This document shows positions 58,466 to 64,000 of a stretch of 64,000 nt of DNA, in pieces. Both the position numbers and the translations under genes were made by a program. Within the stretch, counting starts at the first letter, position 1, and each line of letters begins with the position of its first letter. This DNA is from Streptomyces lydicus. Its GTDB lineage: Bacteria > Actinomycetota > Actinomycetes > Streptomycetales > Streptomycetaceae. Location: the NCBI RefSeq assembly GCF_004125265.1, contig NZ_RDTE01000003.1, positions 2,914,001-2,978,000 of the forward strand, given 5' to 3'. The notes under the pieces were generated by a model. That model was not told where the DNA came from and made no database searches. It saw only the letters and a program-made list of their open reading frames with translations.

Positions 58466-59593
58466 ATGCGGCATCCGATGCTCAAGCCCGCGCTGCGGCG
58501 CGGCTGGCGGGACAGGGAGACGGTGCGGTTCGGTGTGGCGCCGGCGCATGCGCTGGTGGTCGGCCCGGTCGATACCGCGACCGGAAGCTTCCTCTCGCTG
58601 ATCGACGGCACCCGCAGCCTGCAGCAACTGATCGAGGAGGCCGCGTTACTGGACCTCCCGCCCGAACACGTACGGGGTGTGGTGGACCGGCTCGGCGCGG
58701 CCGGGCTGCTGGAGGCCCCCACCGCCGGCGGGCCGCCGGCCGAGGCCGTACGGGCGGACCAGGCCGCCTTCGAACAGCTGCGGCCCGACCTGGCGTCCCT
58801 CTCGGTGCGGCATCCGGAGCCCGCGGGAGCGCTGAGCCGGATGGGAGCGCGTCGCGCGGTCCGGGCGCGGGTCAAGGGGGCGGGTCGGGTCGGCGCCGCG
58901 ATCGCGGCGCTGCTCTCGGCCTCGGGGACCGGCCGGGTGGAGGTGGTCGACGGCGGCACGGTCCAGCCGTGGGACGTGCTGCCCGGCGGGCTGGCGGCCG
59001 AGCAGACCGGTGAGCGGCGCGGCGTCGCGGCACGACGGCTGGTCACCCGCTGCTCCCCCTGGGCCCGAACCCCTCGGCCGAGGGTCCCGGTCAGCGAATC
59101 CGGCGAACCCGGGCTGTCCCTGGTGGTGCTCGCCCCGCGCGACGGGCTCGGCGCGTACGCCCCCGATCCCGTGCTCTCCGAGCCGCTGCTCACGGCCGGC
59201 ATCCCGCATCTTTACGCCGGGGTGATCGAGGGCACGGGTGTGGTGGGTCCCTTGGTACTGCCCGGAGGTTCGGCCTGTGCCCGCTGCGATGAACTACGCC
59301 GTACGGACGCGGAGCCGGCCTGGCCGCGGCTGCTGGCGCAGTGGCGGTCGGGGCGCGGTTCCCCCGCGGTGCCGGCCTGTGATGCCGCACTGGCGACCGC
59401 GGTCGCGGGGGTCGCCGCCGTCCAGGCGCTGACCTTCCTCGACGGTGAACTGCCGCCGTGCACAGGGGCGCGGATGGAGCTCGCCGCACCGTGTGCCACC
59501 GTGCGGACGGTGCGGATCGAGCCGCATCCGGAGTGCGGCTGCGGCGCTGCCGGTCCGCCCGGTGCGGCGGGCGCCTCGGATCCTCGGCCGTGA
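58466..59593 (+). CDS. ThiF/E1-like protein (TOMM cyclodehydratase-C-like), orphan
   Basis: A 375-residue protein related to ubiquitin-activating-like (ThiF) enzymes. The N-terminal 90 residues resemble a peptide-recognition winged helix (RSLQQLIEEAALLDLPPEHV). A Rossmann GxGxxG (VKGAGRVGAAIAALLSAS) follows. Two Cys pairs likely bind zinc: SACARCDELRR, and CGCG at the end of ECGCG. The usual adenylation Arg/Asp residues are hard to find, so it may be a scaffold rather than an active adenylase. ATG 58466 has AAGGACGGGGG upstream. No precursor peptide or partner enzyme is visible nearby. In mycobacteria the gene between the DUF2342 and ABC1 genes appears to be its counterpart. Confidence 0.78.
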   Translation: MRHPMLKPALRRGWRDRETVRFGVAPAHALVVGPVDTATGSFLSLIDGTRSLQQLIEEAALLDLPPEHVRGVVDRLGAAGLLEAPTAGGPPAEAVRADQAAFEQLRPDLASLSVRHPEPAGALSRMGARRAVRARVKGAGRVGAAIAALLSASGTGRVEVVDGGTVQPWDVLPGGLAAEQTGERRGVAARRLVTRCSPWARTPRPRVPVSESGEPGLSLVVLAPRDGLGAYAPDPVLSEPLLTAGIPHLYAGVIEGTGVVGPLVLPGGSACARCDELRRTDAEPAWPRLLAQWRSGRGSPAVPACDAALATAVAGVAAVQALTFLDGELPPCTGARMELAAPCATVRTVRIEPHPECGCGAAGPPGAAGASDPRP

Positions 59594-59649
59594 CACGCCA
59601 CAATGACGGAGTAACCCCGGTTGGGGGACAGTGTGAGTTGGAGGGGCAC

Positions 59650-61095
59650 ATGTCTGATCTTCCCCGCAAGGCGGTCACCCGCACCGCCAAGCTGGCCGCG
59701 CTGCCACTGGGGTTCGCCGGCCGTGCCACCTGGGGCCTCGGCAAGCGGATCGGCGGCAGATCCGCCGAAATCGTCGGCCGGGAGCTGCAACAGCGCACCG
59801 CGGAACAGCTCTTCAAGGTGCTCGGTGAGCTGAAGGGCGGGGCGATGAAGTTCGGACAGGCGCTGTCCGTCTTCGAGTCGGCGCTGCCCGAGGAGATCGC
59901 CGGACCCTACCGCGCCGCCCTGACGAAGCTTCAGGAGGCGGCACCGCCGATGCCGACCAGCACGGTGCACTCCGTACTGGCGGAGCGGCTGGGCGAGGAC
60001 TGGCGGGAGCTGTTCGAGGAGTTCGAGGACAAGCCGGCCGCGGCGGCCTCGATCGGGCAGGTCCACCGTGCGGTGTGGCACGACGGCCGCGAGGTGGCCG
60101 TCAAGGTGCAGTATCCGGGTGCCGGCCAGGCGCTGCTGTCGGACCTGGCACAGCTGAGCCGGTTCGCCCGGCTGCTGGGTCCGCTGATCCCGGGCATGGA
60201 CATCAAACCGCTGATCACCGAGCTGCGCGACCGGGTGTCGGAGGAGCTGGACTACTCCCTGGAGGCAGCGGCCCAGCGGGCGCATGCCGAGGAGTTCGCC
60301 GACGACCCGGACGTGGTGGTGCCGGCCGTGGTGCACCAGTGCGACGAGGTGCTGGTGACGGAGTGGATGGACGGGGTGCCGCTGTCGGAGGTGATCGCGG
60401 ACGGCACCGACGAGCAGCGGGACCGGGCCGGTCAGCTGCTGGCCCGCTTCCTCTTCTCCGGCCCCGCCCGTACGGGCCTGCTGCACGCCGACCCGCACCC
60501 GGGCAACTTCCGGCTGCTGGCCGGGGACTTCCCGGACGGCCCGGTCGAGGAGTGGCGGCTGGGGGTGCTGGACTTCGGCACCGTCGACCGGCTGCCCGAG
60601 GGGCTGCCGCCGACGATCGGGACCTCGCTGCGGATGACGCTGGAGGGCGAGGCGGACGCCGTCTACCAGCTGCTGTGCGAGGAGGGCTTCGTCAAGGAGT
60701 CCATCGAGCTGGATCCGGACGCGGTGCTGGACTATCTCCTGCCGATCATCGAGCCCGCCCTGGTGGACGACTTCACCTTCACCCGGGGCTGGATGCGCCA
60801 TCAGGCCACCCGGATCGGCGATCCGCGCTCCCCCGCCCACCAGTTGGGCAAGCAGCTCAATCTGCCGCCCTCATACCTTCTGATCCACCGGGTGACCTTG
60901 AGCACGATCGGGGTGCTGTGCCAGCTGGGGGCGACGGTACGACTGCGCGACGAGCTGGAGGCATGGCTGCCCGGCTTCGTCCCCGAGGAGGAGCCGGCCG
61001 GTCCGGACGTCGCCGGTGCCGGCACCTTCGGGGACGACGAGATCGGTGCGGACCCCGGGAAGGAGAAGGAGTCCGTCGAGGAGACCACGGTCTGA
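59650..61095 (+). CDS. ABC1/AarF/UbiB-family atypical kinase
   Basis: A 481-residue protein-kinase-like ATPase. The family's invariant KxGQ motif appears as GGAMKFGQALSVFESALPEE, followed by the Ala-rich loop AAASIGQVHRAVW, the VAVKVQYPG Lys, ELDYSLEAAAQ, the HADPHPGNF catalytic loop and the LDFGTVDRL Mg site. ABC1 proteins act in isoprenoid quinone or lipid homeostasis. The mycobacterial counterpart (Rv3197) lies beside whiB7 and is part of its antibiotic-response regulon, as I recall. ATG 59650 has GGAGGGGC upstream. The C-terminal 35 residues are acidic and disordered. Confidence 0.9.
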   Translation: MSDLPRKAVTRTAKLAALPLGFAGRATWGLGKRIGGRSAEIVGRELQQRTAEQLFKVLGELKGGAMKFGQALSVFESALPEEIAGPYRAALTKLQEAAPPMPTSTVHSVLAERLGEDWRELFEEFEDKPAAAASIGQVHRAVWHDGREVAVKVQYPGAGQALLSDLAQLSRFARLLGPLIPGMDIKPLITELRDRVSEELDYSLEAAAQRAHAEEFADDPDVVVPAVVHQCDEVLVTEWMDGVPLSEVIADGTDEQRDRAGQLLARFLFSGPARTGLLHADPHPGNFRLLAGDFPDGPVEEWRLGVLDFGTVDRLPEGLPPTIGTSLRMTLEGEADAVYQLLCEEGFVKESIELDPDAVLDYLLPIIEPALVDDFTFTRGWMRHQATRIGDPRSPAHQLGKQLNLPPSYLLIHRVTLSTIGVLCQLGATVRLRDELEAWLPGFVPEEEPAGPDVAGAGTFGDDEIGADPGKEKESVEETTV

Positions 61096-61141
61096 GCCGG
61101 GCCCGCCGCACCGCACAGGCCCCCGCACAGGCCCCCAGGCC

Positions 61142-61176
61142 GTCCCGTCCGCTCCGGCCGGCGGAGCGGACGGGAC
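61142..61176. terminator. bidirectional terminator after the ABC1 kinase
   Basis: GTCCCGTCCGCTCC pairs exactly with GGAGCGGACGGGAC over a 7-nt loop, between convergent genes. Confidence 0.85.
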
Positions 61177-61215
61177 CAGGCGGCCCGGGTCAGCCGGTCC
61201 CGGCGGCGGCCGGCC

Positions 61216-61413
61216 TCACCACCAGCTGGAATCCAGGCGCCCTTCGATGGCCCGGATGTTCTCCCGCGCACAGGTGTCGCAGAAGTAGCGGCGCTCGCCG
61301 TTCTCGACGGAGCAGGTCCAGTTCGGCCCGGCGCCCTCGGCGACCGCGCCACAGCCGGCGCACACCGTGTTCCCGTCGGCCAACTCCGCGCGTTCATGCG
61401 TCTTCTGGTCCAC
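61216..61413 (-). CDS. 65-residue zinc-ribbon protein
   Basis: GTG 61413 encodes MDQKTHERAELADGNTVCAG, continuing to a second CxxC (FCDTCAREN). Spacing CxxC-x27-CxxC, including an extra Cys in the loop, suggests one zinc site. No other motif. It is short, soluble and compositionally sound, and such proteins are conserved next to wblC in streptomycetes as far as I remember. A longer in-frame start to 61503 is possible but poorly supported. It may be the third gene of the wblC transcript, 97 bp after the previous stop. Confidence 0.72.
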   Translation of the reverse strand: MDQKTHERAELADGNTVCAGCGAVAEGAGPNWTCSVENGERRYFCDTCARENIRAIEGRLDSSWW

Positions 61414-61510
61414 CAGCCGACGATATCCCCGCCGGACCCGCGAAACGGGATACAACGCACCGCGGGGCCCGCCCTGTCGGGCGGACCCCATCGGTGGCGG
61501 CATCAGCGCC

Positions 61511-61828
61511 TTACTGCATCACGGCCATGGCCAGCGCCCGGCGGGCACGGAGCGACGCGCGCTCGGCGCGCCGCTGCATACGCCGCGCGGCCGCGAGCCG
61601 ATGCGCCCTGCGTTCCGATTCGGCCTCCTGGAGGCGTTGGTGCATATGCGCACGCGCCAGGGCTTCTGGGATGAGTTGCATCGCGAGGTTCCTGTTCGGA
61701 CGCGACTCGGTCGCGTCGGTGTTCACAAGGACGGGGGTGTCGGTGAGGGAGGGATTCATCGTGAGGTCCTGCTTCTGGGGGTCCCGGGTGAGGGGACGGT
61801 CGATCGTTCCTGTGCCGATGGTGTTCAT
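61511..61828 (-). CDS. 105-residue basic protein coupled to wblC
   Basis: ATG 61828 overlaps the wblC TGA by 4 bp (ATGA), the clearest sign that this gene is translated with wblC. The product begins MNTIGTGTIDRPLTRDPQKQ and has a highly basic helical C-terminal half (RLQEAESERRAHRLAAARRM then QRRAERASLRARRALAMAVM) suited to RNA, DNA or ribosome binding. No known family is recognised. Its coupling to WblC predicts induction by ribosome-targeting antibiotics. Confidence 0.72.
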   Translation of the reverse strand: MNTIGTGTIDRPLTRDPQKQDLTMNPSLTDTPVLVNTDATESRPNRNLAMQLIPEALARAHMHQRLQEAESERRAHRLAAARRMQRRAERASLRARRALAMAVMQ

Positions 61829-62178
61829 GCCGTGACCGGGTTCTTGCGCGGACGGCCACGCGGACGCTTCCGCGGCACGACGACGCCCTGGACGAAGAGC
61901 TCGCCGCCCCAGACGCCCCACGGCTCGCGGCGGTCCTTGGCCCCGGCGAGGCAGGCCTCACGGACCGGACAGGTCTGACACAGCGTCTTGGCGTACTCGA
62001 CGTCGGCCGGGGACTCGGCGAAGAAGACCTCGGGGTCGTAGGTGCGGCACGGAACGGCGGCGCCGAGGCGGTCGATCTCGTCGTCGAGCTCGGTGAGCGG
62101 AAGCAAGGAGTTCTCCTGAGGGTCGGGCGGAGGGATCAGGTCGGTGGCTACGGACGGGGTGTGCGCCTGCAGTTGCAC
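61825..62178 (-). CDS. wblC: WhiB7-type regulator WblC
   Basis: A 117-residue WhiB-like activator of intrinsic antibiotic resistance. The cluster ligands are C44, C67, C70 and C76. The signature EPWGVWGGE (one residue beyond the basic WhiB form) and the C-terminal AT-hook RPRGRPRKNP identify the WhiB7/WblC class. GTG 62178 (VQLQAHTPSV) has GAGGAAC upstream. WblC partners with the primary sigma factor and switches on rRNA methylases, pumps and ribosome-protection genes when translation is inhibited. A 470-nt leader precedes it, with an upstream ORF and an intrinsic terminator, and its likely promoter overlaps the end of uvrD2. Confidence 0.94.
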   Translation of the reverse strand: MQLQAHTPSVATDLIPPPDPQENSLLPLTELDDEIDRLGAAVPCRTYDPEVFFAESPADVEYAKTLCQTCPVREACLAGAKDRREPWGVWGGELFVQGVVVPRKRPRGRPRKNPVTA

Positions 62179-62262
62179 GGTGGTGTGTTCCTCGTCTGTT
62201 CGGCCCGGCTGGTGGCGGGCGCGCTTGTGGCGGTCCCCCCTAGCCGGAGGCTTGGGGAAAAC

Positions 62263-62300
62263 AAAAGGGCCGCGGATCCCGGTGTGGGTTCCGCGGCCCT
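62263..62300 (-). terminator. intrinsic terminator (attenuator) in the wblC leader
   Basis: On the minus strand AGGGCCGCGGAACCC (62300-62286), a 5-nt loop, then GGGATCCGCGGCCCT, ending in a true U tract TTTTGTTTT. The stem is 15 bp with one A-A mismatch. A U-rich tail is rare in this window. It lies 85 bp upstream of the wblC start and 27 bp after the upstream ORF stop, so it must be bypassed for wblC to be expressed. Confidence 0.9.
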
Positions 62301-62307
62301 GGAAGGT

Positions 62308-62326
62308 GCCGACCTGATCGTGCCGA
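62308..62326 (-). promoter_or_regulatory. small hairpin between the leader ORF stop and the attenuator
   Basis: CCTGATCG-GCA-CGATCAGG on the minus strand begins within the leader ORF stop region. Ribosomes terminating at the ORF would melt or mask it, making it a candidate part of an antiterminator/terminator switch. Its exact pairing partners were not computed. Confidence 0.5.
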
Positions 62327-62650
62327 TCAGGCTGGATCTCTCCAGGGTTCGTGGCCGCGGTAGGCCCACGTTTCATGCTGCGTCTGGTACTGCTTCCGGG
62401 ATCCGGCACCATTGGCCGCCGCGAAGACAAAGGCATTCGCCGATGCCGCCGCTGCTACCGCAGATGCCTCGGTCGGTCGCTCGCCACGCTCGCTGCGCGT
62501 CAGCACGGCGAGCGACTCGGGGCGCGCGACCCCGATACCGGACAGGCGGCCGAAGCCGGACATACCGGTACCAAGGAGCGAGGAGCCGAGCGGGCAGGTG
62601 GCGATGACCGAGAGATCGGTCATTTTGTTGGTCTCGATGATGCTGATCAC
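62327..62650 (-). CDS. 107-codon upstream ORF in the wblC leader
   Basis: GTG 62650 is preceded by AGAGGAGGCGAGCCCA, an excellent ribosome-binding site. It encodes MISIIETNKMTDLSVIATCP, then a Gly/Ser/Leu-rich patch (LGSSLLGTGMSGFGRLSGIG), an Arg/Glu segment, an Ala-rich run and a C-terminus HETWAYRGHEPWRDPA. The ORF ends 27 bp before the attenuator. Leader ORFs that sense stalled ribosomes control whiB7/wblC in other actinomycetes, but those I recall are much shorter. Whether the peptide has its own function is unknown. Confidence 0.65.
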   Translation of the reverse strand: MISIIETNKMTDLSVIATCPLGSSLLGTGMSGFGRLSGIGVARPESLAVLTRSERGERPTEASAVAAAASANAFVFAAANGAGSRKQYQTQHETWAYRGHEPWRDPA

Positions 62651-62764
62651 TGGGCTCGCCTCCTCTCGGCGTCTCGGTGGACCGGGAATCCCGTTCCAGG
62701 GTGTTCAAGTACAGCACGGATCCATCGGATCTCGGAAAGAAACCGTTGTCTCCGTTGCTTGTGA

Positions 62765-62803
62765 AGGCTATGGGGATGCGCTCCGCGCGCGCAAACTATT
62801 TTT
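62765..62803 (-). promoter_or_regulatory. probable wblC promoter with adjacent AT-rich WblC site
   Basis: On the minus strand TTGCGC (62794-62789), an 18-bp spacer, then TAGCCT (62770-62765). AAAAATAG lies directly upstream of the -35 (62803-62796), the position where WhiB7-type AT-hooks bind. The element overlaps the last codons and stop of uvrD2. Confidence 0.6.
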
Positions 62804-64000
62804 CCGACGAGTTTTCCGCGGCGTCCCGGGGTCCGTCCCCCGAGCCCCCCACGAGCTCCTCGCCGGCACAGATAGCCAGCACGTCGCTGCCGTAGCGGTC
62901 GAACTTCCGCCGCCCCACTCCCGAGATGACCGCAAGCTCCGCTTCGGTTCCCGGCACGGCCTCCGCGATCGCCATCAGGGTCTTGTCGGTGAAGACGCAG
63001 TAGGCGGGCTGCCGGGAACGCGCCGCCTGCTCGGCCCGCCACGCGCACAGCCGCTCGTACAGCGCCTCGTCGAGCTCCGAGGGGCAGTCCTCACACCGCA
63101 TCAGCTTCATCTCGCCCGCATCGGTGAGGGTTTTGTTGCAGACCCGGCAGCGGGCCGGGCTGCGGTGCCGGGGGCGCCGCGCCACCGCCGCCGCCCCGTC
63201 ACCGCGCTCGACGCCCCCGGAGACCGCGCCCGGTGTCCGGCGTCCGGCCGCCGCCCCGGACCCGGGTCGCAGGCCGCTGAGGAAGCGGCTGGCGCGGCGG
63301 GAGGCCCGCCCGCCGGGAGAGCGCGCCAGCGACCAGGACAGGCCCAGATGCAGCCGGGCGCGGGTGACGCCGACATAGAGCAGGCGGCGCTCCTCCTCGA
63401 TCTGCTCGTCGGTCTTGGCGTAGGTGATCGGCAGCATGCCCTCGGTGAGGCCGACCAGGAAGACGGCGTCCCACTCCAGGCCCTTGGCGGCGTGCAGGGA
63501 CGCCAGGGTCACCCCTTCGACCGTCGGGGCGTGCTGGACGTTGGCCCGCTCGTCCAGCTCGGCGACGAGGTCCGCGAGGGTGGCCGCGGGCCGGGCCCTG
63601 GCGAAGTCCTCGGCCAGCCGGACCAGGGCCGCCAGGGACTCCCAGCGGTCCCGCACCGCCCCGGAGCCGGCCGGCGGCCTGCTCGTCCAGCCCATGTCGC
63701 TGAGCACCGCCCGCACCTCGGACGGCAGGTCCAGGGCGTCATCGAGCAGCGCGTCGTTGGCACCGAAGCGGGCGGCGCCGCGCAGCTTGACGCCGGCCTC
63801 ACGCACCTCGGGCCGCTCGAAGAACCGCTCGGCGCCCCGCAGCTGATACGGCACCCCCGCGTCGGCCAGCGCCTGCTCGTAGACCTCGGACTGGGCGTTG
63901 ATACGGAAGAGCACGGCGATCTCCCCGGCAGGCACACCGGAGGCGATCAGGTCACGGATCCGGCGGGCGGTGCCCTCGGCCTCGGCGGGCTCGTCGGCGT
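62796..64000 (-). CDS. uvrD2: UvrD/PcrA-type DNA helicase with HRDC domain (UvrD2), 3-prime part
   Basis: The C-terminal 400 or so residues of a superfamily-1 helicase; the start lies beyond the window. Motif IV/V regions are present: EIAVLFRINAQSEVYEQAL, VTLASLHAAKGLEWDAVFLV (motif V) and EERRLLYVGVTRARLHL (motif VI with its Arg). Unlike UvrD1, it then has a four-Cys zinc knuckle (CRVCNKT, CEDCPSE) and an HRDC domain (TDKTLMAIAEAVPGTEAELA, GVGRRKFDRYG), which define UvrD2. It is a DNA-repair/replication helicase. The final codons overlap the wblC promoter, and the same gene neighbours whiB7 in mycobacteria. Confidence 0.93.
   Translation of the reverse strand, partial: ADEPAEAEGTARRIRDLIASGVPAGEIAVLFRINAQSEVYEQALADAGVPYQLRGAERFFERPEVREAGVKLRGAARFGANDALLDDALDLPSEVRAVLSDMGWTSRPPAGSGAVRDRWESLAALVRLAEDFARARPAATLADLVAELDERANVQHAPTVEGVTLASLHAAKGLEWDAVFLVGLTEGMLPITYAKTDEQIEEERRLLYVGVTRARLHLGLSWSLARSPGGRASRRASRFLSGLRPGSGAAAGRRTPGAVSGGVERGDGAAAVARRPRHRSPARCRVCNKTLTDAGEMKLMRCEDCPSELDEALYERLCAWRAEQAARSRQPAYCVFTDKTLMAIAEAVPGTEAELAVISGVGRRKFDRYGSDVLAICAGEELVGGSGDGPRDAAENSSEK

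Overview
The window is chromosomal DNA of a Streptomyces-type actinomycete. The evidence is very high GC, strong third-position GC bias, frequent GTG starts, and marker families typical of the genus: WhiB-like proteins WblE and WblC, the SigR-RsrA pair, a SigB/SigF-type sigma factor with its anti-sigma, DasR with dre operators, and an nrdAB operon behind a cobalamin riboswitch. As far as I recall it, the order follows the SCO5188-SCO5247 core region of S. coelicolor. No species can be assigned from the sequence alone.

Layout. 1-6.3 kb: tail of an unknown gene, a GNAT acetyltransferase, the anti-sigma/sigma pair (prsH-sigH), a membrane protein, a lipid kinase, wblE and a histidine kinase. 7-14.2 kb: amino-sugar region with nagB, nagZ and dasR, each tied to dre-like sites. 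The dasABC transporter genes expected here are reduced to a 272-bp scar. A roughly 3-kb composite element (a full IS, a beta-propeller gene and a 100-bp inverted IS derivative) sits exactly on the nagB stop codon. 14.5-23.8 kb: DUF3311/sodium-solute symporter pair, Uma2 nuclease-like protein, riboswitch-nrdAB, a class A PBP with degenerate transpeptidase motifs, and peptide deformylase. 24-25.6 kb: IS110-family element. 25.6-34.2 kb: TPR protein, an HD/HD-GYP pair, rsrA-sigR with a clear SigR-type autoregulatory promoter, hydrolase, SRAP protein and M50-like peptidase. 34.5-42 kb: aroA-rsgA, an SMR exporter with a structured leader, TetR, hisN, a CBS protein, and catalase with a divergent PerR/Fur repressor.

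42.4-64 kb: two nearly identical initiator tRNA genes flank a large Sel1-repeat protein. Then comes a block whose order resembles the mycobacterial Rv3193c-Rv3198c region: UPF0182, PDZ-Lon protease, zinc-metalloprotease-like DUF2342, ThiF-like protein, ABC1 kinase, whiB7/wblC and uvrD2. It is interrupted by moaE, an SDR, a Nudix protein, a TerD/AIM24 triple operon and an M48-type peptidase. wblC has a long leader with a 107-codon upstream ORF and a textbook intrinsic terminator, which suggests control by transcription attenuation.

Working logic. NagB and NagZ feed amino sugars into central metabolism under DasR. SigH, SigR-RsrA, catalase-CatR and WblC cover osmotic, thiol-oxidative, peroxide and antibiotic stress. 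NrdAB expression is gated by B12 availability. Codirectional gene pairs with 0-4 bp overlaps (sigR-rsrA, the HD pair, nrdA-nrdB, wblC-61511, 52293-53768) mark translationally coupled operons, and most convergent pairs are separated by strong GC-rich hairpins.
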